Part shown: positions 11,969-24,595 of the stretch, in pieces
Layout of the letters: every line of letters starts with the position of its first letter
Numbering within the stretch: position 1 is the stretch's first letter
Assembly (NCBI RefSeq): GCF_026151205.1
Contig: NC_087079.1
Location: 496,001-560,000, forward strand
Length of the DNA: 64,000 bases
Source: Bolinopsis microptera
Lineage: Eukaryota > Ctenophora > Tentaculata > Lobata > Bolinopsidae
Reading direction: 5' to 3'
Made by a program: the position numbers and the translations under genes
Notes under the pieces: generated by a model
What the model was told of the DNA's origin: nothing
Database searches by the model: none
The model's input: the letters and a program-made list of their open reading frames with translations, nothing else

Positions 11969-12691
11969 ATGACTTCAAGTAACCATGTTGCCATTGCTCG
12001 TCTGGCAGAGCAAGCTGAAAGGTATAATGATATGTCCTTTGAGATGAGGAAACACATTGAAGCGCTTAATGGAGACATCTCAGAGGATGACCGAAACCTG
12101 TTCTCAGTCGCTTATAAGAATGTTGTTGGACAAAGGAGGTCATCTTGGAGAGCCATGTGTGGTATCGAAAAAAAGCTCAACGAAAGCGATGCTAAATTAG
12201 CTCAAGTAAAAAATTACAAGGAGAAAATCGAAGCAGAGTTAACAGATCTTTGTAATGAAGTCTTGAGGATTCTTGATGACCTTTTAATACCAAATGCCAG
12301 TGAAAGTAAAGAGAAAGTGTTTTACATGAAAATGAAAGGAGATTATTTACGATATCTTGCTGAAATTCAGAAGGAGTCTGATGAAAAGGACAGCATAAAT
12401 AATGCTAGGCAAGTGTATCAGGATGCATGGGATATTTCTGAGAAAGAGTTGGAATCCACACATCCTATCCACCTGGGCCTTGCTCTCAACTTCTCTGTGT
12501 ACTACTTTGAAATTCTAGATGACAAGGTCAAAGCATGTGATCTTGCAAAGAAAGCATTTGATGATGCAATCAGTATGCTTGATAATCTGAAGGAGGAATC
12601 GTACAAGGACAGCACGTTAATCATGCAGTTGTTAAGAGACAATCTTACCCTCTGGAGTGCAGATGGAGAAGATGAGGATGAAAATCAATAA
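11969..12691 (+). CDS. 14-3-3 protein, epsilon-like, single coding exon
   Basis: This 240-residue protein is a complete 14-3-3, an all-helical dimeric adaptor that binds phosphoserine/phosphothreonine motifs in the cytosol. The phosphate-binding residues are in place by alignment to known family members: K50 (YKNVVG), R57 (RRSSWR), and R128/Y129 (YLRYLAE). The signature [18 protein letters not shown] lies near the C-terminus. The acidic tail ending DEDENQ and the LNFSVYYFEIL segment resemble the epsilon class. Length is slightly shorter than vertebrate epsilon (255). The coding region is intronless, unlike the neighbouring gene. TACTAAC (11946-11952) followed by TTTCAG (11962-11967) two bases before the ATG looks like a branch point and acceptor, so a 5'UTR intron is likely and the gene is not an obvious retrocopy. 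An ATTAAA polyadenylation signal lies at 12926-12931. Confidence 0.95.
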   Translation: MTSSNHVAIARLAEQAERYNDMSFEMRKHIEALNGDISEDDRNLFSVAYKNVVGQRRSSWRAMCGIEKKLNESDAKLAQVKNYKEKIEAELTDLCNEVLRILDDLLIPNASESKEKVFYMKMKGDYLRYLAEIQKESDEKDSINNARQVYQDAWDISEKELESTHPIHLGLALNFSVYYFEILDDKVKACDLAKKAFDDAISMLDNLKEESYKDSTLIMQLLRDNLTLWSADGEDEDENQ

Positions 12692-12925
12692 GGCTTGTAA
12701 TTACGATAATTCTCACTTAGGACATAGATATGAACCGTTGTGAACTTTGCTGGCTATTTCATATGAGTGAATCAGGAATTTTCCAGAAGAAATTGATTTG
12801 AAATGATTTTTTGTGTTACAGTAAAACCATATTTATTATATAACATGTAATTGAATTGCATCATGTATTTTAGGTCTAGAAGTTAATATTCGTTTTGTTA
12901 TTGTATGTGCTCATTTTCAACTGTC

Positions 12926-12931
12926 ATTAAA
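12926..12931 (+). terminator. Putative polyadenylation signal (ATTAAA)
   Basis: A canonical variant hexamer 235 bases after the 14-3-3 epsilon-like stop codon, in AT-rich 3' sequence. Confidence 0.4.
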
Positions 12932-14209
12932 GTATTTGTTGGTTTATTATCAAATTCTAAGCTTATATTTGTAGTTCATTTGGTTACCAATTCGGTAAGT
13001 TTAGAATTAAACATAAATTTATACTCACTTGGCACAGCCCTGGAGGTGATTTAATTATCTTTGTACTTATTTAATCGATCTTAATCTGTCTGCTGTCATC
13101 ATGTTCGCAATTATGTAGACTGTAGAGGAGGAATGTAAGGAATATAATGTTTTTCACATTGTTCCTAATTCTCGAACTCACTTTGCCTTGATATCTGTAA
13201 ATAATGCAATATAGAAATATTTGAAGAGTTCTTGTTTTAGGAGCATATTGCATACTTAAATCTACAACAATCACCTGTGTTTTCTGAACAGTCTACTTGA
13301 ACCTAATCCAGATATACATTTGGCCGCCAGAATACAGAAAATTATCGAGATGTTTAAGTTTAAAATTCATCTCATTTGAAAATTTCTTATGTTTTACCAA
13401 GTGAATTTTGTTAATGGCTATGTATGATATTTTTGACAATTTTCACCTAAGGATCAAGGAACTAAGAAAAAAGCATTTATTTTAACTGTTTTAGACCTTC
13501 AGTATCTTGAAGTGGGCATGGCCCTTGAAAAGATGGTTTATATTTTATTCATCAACTAGATACATTTATTTTCAAATCGCTATGTTTGTATTTATGGTTG
13601 CCTTGGTGATGATCTTTATTTTGGGACTAGATGGCAACTGTTAGAATCCCATATTAAGTAAAATTAAAGTCATTTTCGACCCGGCTGCATACATTGTTTT
13701 CAAGACTATTTCTGTATTGCTTAGAATTTGTAATTTTGGTATTCTGTTCGATACAAAAGAAAGGTATTTAATTTAAGTTGATATATTACCATTTGTCAAG
13801 ATCAAATAAATTGGCACATATTTAGTCGACAGTGTAGCATGCTTCGTATCACATCTTGTATTATGTTGTGTTTTGTTGTGTTTTCAGCAATTAATTATTT
13901 ACATGTTTTTGTTTTGCCATACTACCAGACCGTTATTGTTTCCTATATTCTCAACTCACTTCAATGATCCAATTCCTTTGCATCTTGAAATAGTTCTTAC
14001 CACCATAATATGTTTATATCTACCAACGGTCAACACAACCGTGAAGTCATGTGCATTCACAAAAACGTTTTGAAATTATTATTATTATTAATTACGAATT
14101 ATTTGTTACACTTGTCAGAAAATAAGTGAAGGATGTTAACATTTAATCTTGTTATAGCACACAAGTGTCAGTCTATTGATCAAGTGACGTTGTCTCTGCC
14201 AGCAAGGAA
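12932..14209. other. Intergenic between the 14-3-3 genes
   Basis: AT-rich, with no recognised coding sequence. TGTCTCTGCCAG ending at 14202 resembles a splice acceptor 7 nt before the next ATG, suggesting that the zeta-like gene also has a 5'UTR intron. Confidence 0.4.
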
Positions 14210-16670
14210 ATGACCACTGACTTGAACGACCACGACACCCTCATCATCCTCGCTAAATGGGCCGAATCTGCTGAACGTTACGATGACATGGCTGATTACA
14301 TGAAGAAGGTAAGCTTGAAACGTGCAGGAAACAGCGATATTTTGAGAAACTCCATATTTAAAAGGAAACCCAAGAAATACGAAATCATTAAACTTTCCAT
14401 GATGCTTAAGCGTTCAGCTAGCTATACAACTTGCTGATGTTTCTTCTCCAGGTCACAGAAGCCAGCACCGAGCTGAGTCAGGAAGTAAGAAACCTGCTCT
14501 CTGTAGCTTACAAGAACGTTGTCGGTGCCCGACGATCTTCTTGGAGGGTCCTCTCTTCACTGGAGACCAAGGTAAGGAAGAATCCCTTAAGGAAGCCCAT
14601 GCACTGTTCTTTTGTTGTTTTCTCAGCTTCTGAAGCCAGGTCGCACACATTTCTCATTGGGCGGAAAAATGAAGCCGTAAAACATTATTTAAAAGCCAGT
14701 GGAATGTAAGATCAAAAAGCTGATAAAATGTTGGTTTCAGTAGAGCGACGAGCATGTTAGACCTTTAACTTATTCTAGCAAATCTAGAAACCATTTCCAT
14801 ATCACGATCACCCAACATTCATTTGTTTGAAATAAAATAAATCAGGTACAATTTTGCATTGTATGATGTTGAAGAAGCCCACAGTAAAGTTTTGCAAATC
14901 AAAGTGTCTAAATTTTAGATCACAACCGTAGCTTTTTCACCGTGTCAAAAACAAGTTGATTTCGTAGTAAAAACAAGTGGGTCATCCCAATTGATGATTT
15001 ACTGAGGAGGTTTTAGTTGAATATAACCAATACTTCAGTTTTACCCATGTTAAATGTTACCATGGTTACTGTGATACACTTGAATGTCGTTATACCTCAA
15101 TTCCAACAACTATTTTTTGTATTGCAACATGACTTGTGATTATCTTTTCCCAAAGAGCAGACGCTATTTTCCATGCATTGCACATGATGCATTTTGTGAC
15201 TCAGTGATTATTCTTTAGTAGTTGATGATGTTGATGTTTTATCTGTTTTGCTTTCTGTACTCAGATCAGGGGTTAGCATTTATTGTGGCAGGAGCACTGG
15301 CGCAAAATTTATACAAATCTTCAACAATTTGTATGTCGTTATTATTCTTTAAAAATGGCCCGAAAAGTAAAATAATGCTCCGAAATTTGCTCTAGAACCG
15401 CAATAAATGCTGGCTCCTGTTGCAGGTGATGAATCAGAACGATGACAAGAAAGTAGCTCTTGCAAAGGACTACAAAAAGAATGTGGAAGAGGAGTTGACC
15501 GCCTTGTGTGAAACAGTCCTCAGTCTTTTGAACGACCACCTAATTCCCAATGCTAAAGAAATTGAGAGCCAGGTGCAGTGGTTTTACTGTCTTATCAACC
15601 GTCTTATCAACCATCTTTTGTAGAAGTTATTGGGCTTCAGATTATGAGCTACACGATTTAAGAAATGGTTCTGAATTTATACAGTGAAGTCCGCTCTTAG
15701 GTATTCTACTTGAAGATGAAAGGTGATTATTACCGATATCTAGCTGAAGTTGCCAGTGCAGAAAAGAAAGAAGAAGTGGTACAGAAGTCTCACGACTCCT
15801 ATGAGGAAGCCTCCAAGGTTGCAGATGAGCTGGACCCCACTCATCCAGTAAGACTGGGACTAGCTCTCAACTATTCCGTCTTTTTCTACGAGATTGGTGG
15901 TAAGAACCTTTGTTTATGTAAAATGTTTTTGGCTCCTGCCATTATTTATGAAGTTTAGAGATTGTGTCTACTACCCGCTCATACCATGACCAGTAGTGTT
16001 AAGTCCATACTAATTGGTTAATCTGTCACTAATTGAAGAGGGGTTATAGTGACCTGGGTGCAGTTAATCTTGCTTGCATATTAAAGAACCATTAAAACCC
16101 GCTCTTTAGCAGTGCCCACATACATTGTCAGGGCTAACTCTCAACTAGTTAAAACACTGCCTTATAACTCTTATCACAGCTTCTGATTAACATCAGATGT
16201 GCATATATTGTGGTTTTAAACTTCTAGCATAATATGTGGACTACATAATGTTAGACAAATGATCGAACCAAGTTAAAAGGCTGCCGATCAGTAAGCTTTA
16301 AACAATTTTAGCTGAACACATAAAAACCAGCATGATATGATAATGTCACTAGTTGACTGACCCATCGCTCGAGCTATCGAGAATAGTTGTGCAGATGAAT
16401 GTAAACTCTACTTGCTACAATCTAAAGGGGAGAGTTCATACCATCATGATTGTGGGGTTTTTGATTCAATTATGGATATTTTCAGGGCAACCTGACGAAG
16501 CATGCAAACTTGCCAAGAATTCGTTTGACGCAGCTGTAGCAGAGCTGGATAACCTGGACCAGGAGAGTTACAAAGATAGCACATTAATAATGCAGCTCCT
16601 CCGAGACAATCTCACTCTGTGGATGAGTGAACAAGAAGACGGAGAAGAGGCTGCAGGAGACAAAGAATAA
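14210..16670 (+). CDS. 14-3-3 protein, zeta-like, five exons (isoform a)
   Basis: Coding exons: 14210-14308, 14452-14571, 15426-15572, 15701-15899 and 16486-16670. All junctions are GT-AG and sum to 750 nt, giving 249 residues. Exons 1-2 (residues 1-73) encode the N-terminal dimerisation helices and binding residues K54 and R61 ([13 protein letters not shown]). Exon 3 begins in phase 0 at VMNQNDDKK. Exon 4 carries R134/Y135 ([10 protein letters not shown]). Exon 5 carries [18 protein letters not shown] and an acidic tail. The sequence resembles the zeta/beta class of metazoan 14-3-3 adaptors. The last three exons are duplicated downstream at 17539-18325, so this may be one gene with two alternative 3' halves. 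The intron between exons 2 and 3 is about 850 nt. Confidence 0.95.
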
Positions 16671-17538
16671 GTAGTGGACCATTGACTGGGTCACATGTGA
16701 CCATGGACCCTTCATATTAATGCTGCCATGATACAAGAACTCAGTGACCTGCCCGTATAATATTTGTTAGCTGTCCTAATGAAACTTTAAACATTCGGGG
16801 TCTCTGTTTAAGAATATTTCTATCAATTATTCGTCGTGCATACTGTAACTCGTTTTAATGACTAGGTTTTCTAACATCTTCCTAGCTCTGTAATATCGAG
16901 CTGGATATTACCAGTATTGGTACGATATTATGAAGGAGTATTCATTTCGGACTCAAAAATATTATCTTCCTGGTCACAAGAATTTTTTTCTACTAAAAAT
17001 ATTTTCTACGTTAACCACACTTGTATTCACCTCACTTTATTAAGTATTGAGAGTTCCTTTGATTTTTGTTGTTCGAGGTCACTTGTTGACTGATGATGAT
17101 TTAACTGTTTGTTACAATATTGGACAAATTCCCGCCTCATTTTTAGAATTTATGTTATGAAAATTTTAATTTCTTTTAATATATCTGATACTTTCATTTC
17201 TACAATGATCACTCAATCACAGAAATTAATTTTAGCTTCTCTTGAAGCCGGCAAACTCGAACTTGTAGCCTTAAATTTGGATAGAAATGTTGATCTGAAG
17301 ATACTGATAAGACGGTCGTCTAGCTCCGTGAATATACTGGTCTGACCTGCCCTGGATGCAGCAAACTTGAAATGTGTGATACCTAGGATTCAGAAGCTGG
17401 GATATAGATTGTACCTTTTTTAATAAAGAGGGCTTCAGTGGACTTGCAATTGCCTTCACAATCGTGATTAATGCTGTGAAATAGGTTGCACATTGTTAAC
17501 CGCATTACTTATAGCTTTGTTAATTGAGGGTATTGCAG
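16671..17538. other. Spacer / 3'UTR of isoform a, no exons 1-2 found
   Basis: I looked here for a second copy of the MTTDLND and YKNVVG exons and found none. The TTTTTAGAATTTATGTTATGA region (about 17140) is echoed at about 18870-18920, so some flanking 3' sequence was duplicated as well. Confidence 0.5.
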
Positions 17539-18325
17539 GTGATGAACGACGAGAAGAAGGTAGGATTAGCTCGGGACTACAAGAAGAGGGTGGAAGATGA
17601 ACTGACTGCCCTGTGCGAGACCGTACTGGGTCTGCTCAACGAATATCTTATTCCGAATGCCAGCGAACACGAGAGCAAGGTTTCTTTTCTTTTCTCTGAT
17701 TCTAATTCTGTCAAGGGCCTGAATAAAGGTTCTGTGCTAGTTAGATGTATTATTGTATATGAATCGAAGGTTTATATTATTTGTAACTAAAACATATGCC
17801 AGGTGTTCTACATGAAGATGAAGGGAGATTATTACCGGTACCTGGCAGAGGTAGCTAACGCCGAGAAGAAGGACGAGGTTGTACAACAGTCCCACAAGTC
17901 CTATGATGAGGCTACTGACGTTGCACAAAACCTGGAGCCCACCCACCCTGTCCGACTGGGACTTGCACTTAACTACTCCGTCTTCCACTACGAAATTGAA
18001 GGTAAGATCGCATTTCAGTTGTGCATCATTGCATCGTTCGTTTTGATGCCGATATTAAATACTAGATACTCTGATTCAAGATATTCCAATTAAAGGTGCT
18101 CTGAACAGTTCAACTCTTCTTAATTTTATCAATATCTTAGGTTGTCCTGAGAAAGCTTGCAAACTCGCTAAGGAATCCTTCGATAAGGCTGTAGCAGAGT
18201 TGGATAACCTTGACCAGGAGAGTTACAAAGATAGCACATTAATAATGCAGCTTCTCCGAGACAATCTCACTTTGTGGATGAGTGAACAAGAAGACGTTGA
18301 GGATAACGCAGGGGACAAAGACTAA
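17539..18325 (+). CDS. 14-3-3 exons 3-5, second copy (alternative 3' half or partial gene)
   Basis: Three exons, 17539-17679, 17803-18001 and 18141-18325, are collinear with exons 3-5 of the preceding gene. The reading phases are the same (0, then 0, then 1), and exons 4 and 5 have identical lengths (199 and 185 nt). They encode [26 protein letters not shown] with the R/Y pair, and [18 protein letters not shown], ending at TAA 18323-18325. No copy of exon 1 or 2 is visible between 16671 and 17538. The frame is open throughout, and most differences from the first copy are conservative or silent, suggesting selection. Spliced to exons 1-2 (14210-14571), it would give a 247-residue 14-3-3. Otherwise it is a truncated tandem duplicate or an assembly gap. 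Confidence 0.85.
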
Positions 18326-20818
18326 AGTTAGCGCGCAAGACTGGGACTCGCGTGCAATGCGCAACACAGCGCTCCGTAGTGCGCTCCATAGTGCTGCTGA
18401 CATGTCTTGACAAATCTGTGTGCTACCTTGATCCGTATATAATATTATATGTGTAACAACATAAATCATAATATAGGTCTCTCGGTTACCTTTGGGGTTG
18501 ATTTATGTCATATGAACAATATATGATGTATGCTTATTTTATAGTATTATAAAGGCGTTTAAAACGACTCATCTAGATGTTATATACAGTCCTTACTTGT
18601 TTCATTTTAGGAGTTTTTGGATGGTTGGTTCGATGTCATGACGCTTTAATTGATCAATTTGCTGGCCACTAATTGCAATATTAGCGTTCAAGTTAAAAAC
18701 ATTTTCTATATTAATTATACCCCTTTCCTTATTGAAAAGTGATTAAAATTTCCTTTAATTTTTTATGACGTTCGGAAGTCACTAGATGACGATTGATGAT
18801 TTATCCTAAGTTATAGTGCTTTTCTAAATTTTCTAAGTTAACCTGGGACCAATACGGGATCCTCGCCTCATTTTTAGAGATTTGTTTTATGAAAATTTTA
18901 ATTTCTTTTAAGATACCCGATGCTTTCATTTCTTTAGTCATTGCCATTTGACATGCGCCTATATAGAATCGGTACAAAAATTTGGGTTTTTTCCAAATTT
19001 TCTTTGGTCATTAACTTTGTGGTGTTACATGAATGATAATTAGGAAAACTTTTGTGATATATATCAAATGATTGATTATTAACATTTGTTTCCAACTTAA
19101 TTTAGTATATGGATCCTTTTGTTATTCACCGAAAAAATTGTATGAAACGAATCATTCCAGTTTTTTAAAGAATACTTGTGCGAAAAACCAGGCCGCTAGT
19201 AAGTAAGACTTGTACAATATTATGTAGATCTTATACTTAAGACACTTCCATGGAATTATGTAGAATTTGTTCGGAATAAATTCCTAATCAGTACCAGATG
19301 CTACTACATTTCACAGAAAGCCCATGGGAATCAAATTACAAACTCATTACCATTCATCTTAAGTTAGCTGTAGAAGAACTGTAGATAACTTCCTTGACAT
19401 AAGTCATAGCCTGCATATATAAAATTGGTAGGTTCTGATAAACTCTAATTTGTTATAATAAAGAATGCTGAACTACTGATTTATCCAGACAACAGCCTCC
19501 TTGCTAGAGTATTTCAGTATAGTGTATACTGGGTATACTGTGTGCTGTTCTATCGCCAACAATTGCATTCTATAGAAGATACGTATCTATTGTTCTATTA
19601 AACAGATAGCAGATGTTTCCTAAATGTACCCTGGTTGCTGTAAGGCGTGGAGTGTAGTAGGCGTGGAGTGATGACATTAACCGTAATTATCACTTTTGTT
19701 CTGGATTTAGAAAAATGTAACTGTTATTACTGCATGACTCCTACACAATAATATGTATTTAGATAAGTTAAGACTTTCCGTCCTTTTATTCACAAGCTTT
19801 CATACATAGAATATATATATGTATCTTCCAAGAAAAGTGTCGAATAGTTATAAATATTATCAGAGTCACAGCATTGATCACGTGAGAACAGGACATGTAG
19901 CTGTAATGTGTGCCACCTTACACCCCACTAGCTCTGGATTGTCCCACTGTTGCCATGGTGATACTGGTATTAGAAAGGGGGATTTCCCGCCACATCCCTC
20001 AGTAAGGTGATATGTGTATTAGTTTCGTGAGCCTGGACAGTCGTCATTTCCAGATACTGAGAATACATTAAGTAGCCCCCCGGCCCCCACTATAGTGCAC
20101 TATCCCCCCCCCCACTATAGTGCACTATCTCCTTCATCTGAGAGGTGAGGCTCACATCCCACTCGTGATTATCAGATATCATCTAAAGCAGTGTGCAGAA
20201 TCTTGTGTCAGATCACATGTCAGATATATAACTGCAGGCTGCTTCTAGCCAGCTGTGGTATTGTTTCGGCTGGGAAGTACACGTGTAACAGTGTGGTACG
20301 TGTTTTGTTGTGTCTTGTGTGCGTCCTGTCAATAGTGTATAGAGTGGGTTAATTCTGATCATATATTTGACACATATTTAAAGTATTACTAGTGCAGTGT
20401 TTGATAGGATAACTATCGTTTCCATTACGTATCCCGTACTACTGACGCAATATTTGACGTTTAATGAAGACCATTTAGTCGGATCACATTTAAATAACGG
20501 TAAAGATGATGTCAGTGACTGAAATATAAGGCTGTTAGAATGTGCGAGATAACAGGCTACATTTCAACACTACATTGTACACTCAGATAATGGAGGGTGG
20601 GTGTGGTACATTCCAGCAGTACATTTAGCCGTTACACTCCTGGTGGGCGGCTTACATTCCTTAAACAGCTTTCTTAGCTACATTCTGTTAAAACAGCGGT
20701 ATTCTACAGTGCTTCAATCAAGTGGGTGATTTTATGTGCTGTTTATTTAGAATATACCTTACGTAATCTGACCACAGTGGTCTCATCTTGGTAGGAAGGT
20801 GTGTCATCTTTACAAGCG
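18326..20818. other. No recognised gene
   Basis: AT-rich. Around 18720-18930 it resembles 16990-17190 (attenuated similarity downstream of both 14-3-3 stop codons). A short duplicated CACTATAGTGCACTAT occurs near 20090-20130. No coding sequence recognised. Confidence 0.4.
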
Positions 20819-21426
20819 CTACATTAACAGTGCACTACATTAACAGTGCACTACATTAACAGTGCACTACATTAACAGTGCACTACATTAACAGTGCACT
20901 ACATTAACAGTGCACTACATTAACAGTGCACTACATTAACAGTGCACTACATTAACAGTGCACTACATTAACAGTGCACTACATTAACAGTGCACTACAT
21001 TAACAGTGCACTACATTAACAGTGCACTACATTAACAGTGCACTACATTAACAGTGCACTACATTAACAGTGCACTACATTAACAGTGCACTACATTAAC
21101 AGTGCACTACATTAACAGTGCACTACATTAACAGTGCACTACATTAACAGTGCACTACATTAACAGTGCACTACATTAACAGTGCACTACATTAACAGTG
21201 CACTACATTAACAGTGCACTACATTAACAGTGCACTACATTAACAGTGCACTACATTAACAGTGCACTACATTAACAGTGCACTACATTAACAGTGCACT
21301 ACATTAACAGTGCACTACATTAACAGTGCACTACATTAACAGTGCACTACATTAACAGTGCACTACATTAACAGTGCACTACATTAACAGTGCACTACAT
21401 TAACAGTGCACTACATTAACAGTGCA
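20819..21426 (+). repeat. 16-bp minisatellite, 38 copies
   Basis: The unit CTACATTAACAGTGCA repeats for 608 bp, exactly 38 units, with no variants that I can see. Each junction forms GTGCAC-like dyads (TGCAC/GTGCA). Confidence 0.97.
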
Positions 21427-22017
21427 CATATGTGATAGGTAGTTTTTAAGCAGATTTTATCTCTCCTCAGATGTAGAATAAAGGCAAGTAAAGTACAATG
21501 TTGTGAACACTGTGTACGTTATCTCTTCAATGCTATCACTTTTCACTTCCGACTTTCTGCTCGTATTTTCATCTCAAATTACCACATTTCACTCTGGTCA
21601 GCTTGTACTACCTAACTGGTTGGTATTTATACATGATGTCACTATAGTTGACACTCCCTCTTAGCAAGCGTCATCTCTTTTAAAACGTTCCCTCAATTAT
21701 AAGGCTTCATCTCAATTTTGCAAAGTTCCAGAAACCCGAGGAAAAAGTTGCAACTAGAGCAGCCCGCTAGTAGTGACTAGAGGCCCACTCTAAGAGTGCT
21801 CTAACTACTAGCTAGTTACTACATTTAGTTCTAGAATGATGCGTTGTTTGCTAACTTTGAAACTTTCTCGCACTCCCCCACGAATGTTTGATCCGTAACG
21901 TTGTTGTAAGAACCGCTCTCTGATTTCTGAATGTAGGTATGAGAGAATGTAGGTATGAGATGTGGTGTTGATTAGATTTACTGGTAGTCCACCTGCTGCT
22001 CCAACTCTACATCTCCT
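21427..22017. other. Spacer between minisatellites
   Basis: No recognised gene. Short local duplications are present, such as GAATGTAGGTATGAGA near 21931-21960. Confidence 0.4.
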
Positions 22018-24595
22018 TACACTGAGTAGTGGCCCTATACTACATCTAGTGTACACTGAGTAGTGGCCCTATACTACATCTAGTGTACACTGAGTAGTGG
22101 CCCTATACTACAGCTAGGGTACACTGAGTAGTGGCCCTATACTACATCTAGTGTACACTGAGTAGTGGCCCTATACTACAGCTAGTGTACACTGAGTAGT
22201 GGCCCTATACTACATCTAGGGTACACTGAGTAGTGGCCCTATACTGCAGCTAGTGTACACTGAGTAGTGGCCCTATACTACATCTAGTGTACACTGAGTA
22301 GTGGCCCTATACTACATCTAGTGTACACTGAGTAGTGGCCCTATACTACATCTAGTGTACACTGAGTAGTGGCCCTATACTGCATCTAGTGTACACTGAG
22401 TAGTGGCCCTATACTACATCTAGTGTACACTGAGTAGTGGCCCTATACTACATCTAGTGTACACTGAGTAGTGGCCCTATACTACATCTAGTGTACACTG
22501 AGTAGTGGCCCTATACTGCATCTAGTGTACACTGAGTAGTGGCCCTATACTACATCTAGTGTACACTGAGTAGTGGCCCTATACTACATCTAGTGTACAC
22601 TGAGTAGTGGCCCTATACTACATCTAGTGTACACTGAGTAGTGGCCCTATACTGCATCTAGTGTACACTGAGTAGTGGCCCTATACTACATCTAGTGTAC
22701 ACTGAGTAGTGGCCCTATACTACATCTAGTGTACACTGAGTAGTGGCCCTATACTGCATCTAGTGTACACTGAGTAGTGGCCCTATACTACATCTAGTGT
22801 ACACTGAGTAGTGGCCCTATACTGCATCTAGTGTACACTGAGTAGTGGCCCTATACTGCATCTAGTGTACACTGAGTAGTGGCCCTATACTACATCTAGT
22901 GTACACTGAGTAGTGGCCCTATACTACATCTAGTGTACACTGAGTAGTGGCCCTATACTACATCTAGTGTACACTGAGTAGTGGCCCTATACTGCATCTA
23001 GTGTACACTGAGTAGTGGCCCTATACTACAGCTAGTGTACACTGAGTAGTGGCCCTATACTGCATCTAGTGTACACTGAGTAGTGGCCCTATACTACATC
23101 TAGTGTACACTGAGTAGTGGCCCTATACTGCATCTAGTGTACACTGAGTAGTGGCCCTATACTGCATCTAGTGTACACTGAGTAGTGGCCCTATACTACA
23201 TCTAGTGTACACTGAGTAGTGGCCCTATACTACATCTAGTGTACACTGAGTAGTGGCCCTATACTACATCTAGTGTACACTGAGTAGTGGCCCTATACTA
23301 CATCTAGTGTACACTGAGTAGTGGCCCTATACTACATCTAGGGTACACTGAGTAGTGGCCCTATACTACATCTAGTGTACACTGAGTAGTGGCCCTATAC
23401 TACATCTAGGGTACACTGAGTAGTGGCCCTATACTACATCTAGTGTACACTGAGTAGTGGCCCTATACTACATCTAGGGTACACTGAGTAGTGGCCCTAT
23501 ACTGCATCTAGTGTACACTGAGTAGTGGCCCTATACTACATCTAGTGTACACTGAGTAGTGGCCCTATACTACATCTAGTGTACACTGAGTAGTGGCCCT
23601 ATACTACATCTAGGGTACACTGAGTAGTGGCCCTATACTACATCTAGTGTACACTGAGTAGTGGCCCTATACTACACCTAGGGTACACTGAGTAGTGGCC
23701 CTATACTACATCTAGGGTACACTGAGTAGTGGCCCTATACTACATCTAGTGTACACTGAGTAGTGGCCCTATACCACATCTAGGGTACACTGAGTAGTGG
23801 CCCTATACTACATCTAGGGTACACTGAGTAGTGGCCCTATACTGCATCTAGGGTACACTGAGTAGTGGCCCTATACTACATCTAGGGTACACTGAGTAGT
23901 GGCCCTATACTACATCTAGGGTACACTGAGTAGTGGCCCTATACTACATCTAGTGTACACTGAGTAGTGGCCCTATACTACATCTAGTGTACACTGAGTA
24001 GTGGCCCTATACTACATCTAGTGTACACTGAGTAGTGGCCCTATACTACATCTAGTGTACACTGAGTAGTGGCCCTATACTGCATCTAGTGTACACTGAG
24101 TAGTGGCCCTATACTGCATCTAGTGTACACTGAGTAGTGGCCCTATACTACATCTAGTGTACACTGAGTAGTGGCCCTATACTACATCTAGTGTACACTG
24201 AGTAGTGGCCCTATACTACATCTAGTGTACACTGAGTAGTGGCCCTATACTACATCTAGTGTACACTGAGTAGTGGCCCTATACTACATCTAGGGTACAC
24301 TGAGTAGTGGCCCTATACTACATCTAGGGTACACTGAGTAGTGGCCCTATACTACATCTAGGGTACACTGAGTAGTGGCCCTATACTACATCTAGGGTAC
24401 ACTGAGTAGTGGCCCTATACTACATCTAGTGTACACTGAGTAGTGGCCCTATACTACATCTAGTGTACACTGAGTAGTGGCCCTATACTACATCTAGGGT
24501 ACACTGAGTAGTGGCCCTATACTACATCTAGGGTACACTGAGTAGTGGCCCTATACTACATCTAGGGTACACTGAGTTGTGGCCCTATACTGCAG
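22018..24595 (+). repeat. 34-bp minisatellite, about 76 copies
   Basis: The unit begins TACACTGAGTAGTGGCCCTA and closes with TACTACATCTAGTG, repeating for about 2.58 kb. Variants recur: GGGTAC for GTGTAC, TGCATC for TACATC, and CAGC for CATC. GGGTAC units are concentrated in the right half, suggesting local spread of variants. Confidence 0.97.

Noticed and set aside
11969-12691. Processed pseudogene of 14-3-3.
   Set aside because: The frame is intact, all binding residues are present, the sequence is epsilon-like and so not a copy of the neighbour, and a branch point plus acceptor precede the ATG.
20819-24595. CRISPR-like array.
   Set aside because: Units are contiguous with no unique spacers, and the window is eukaryotic.
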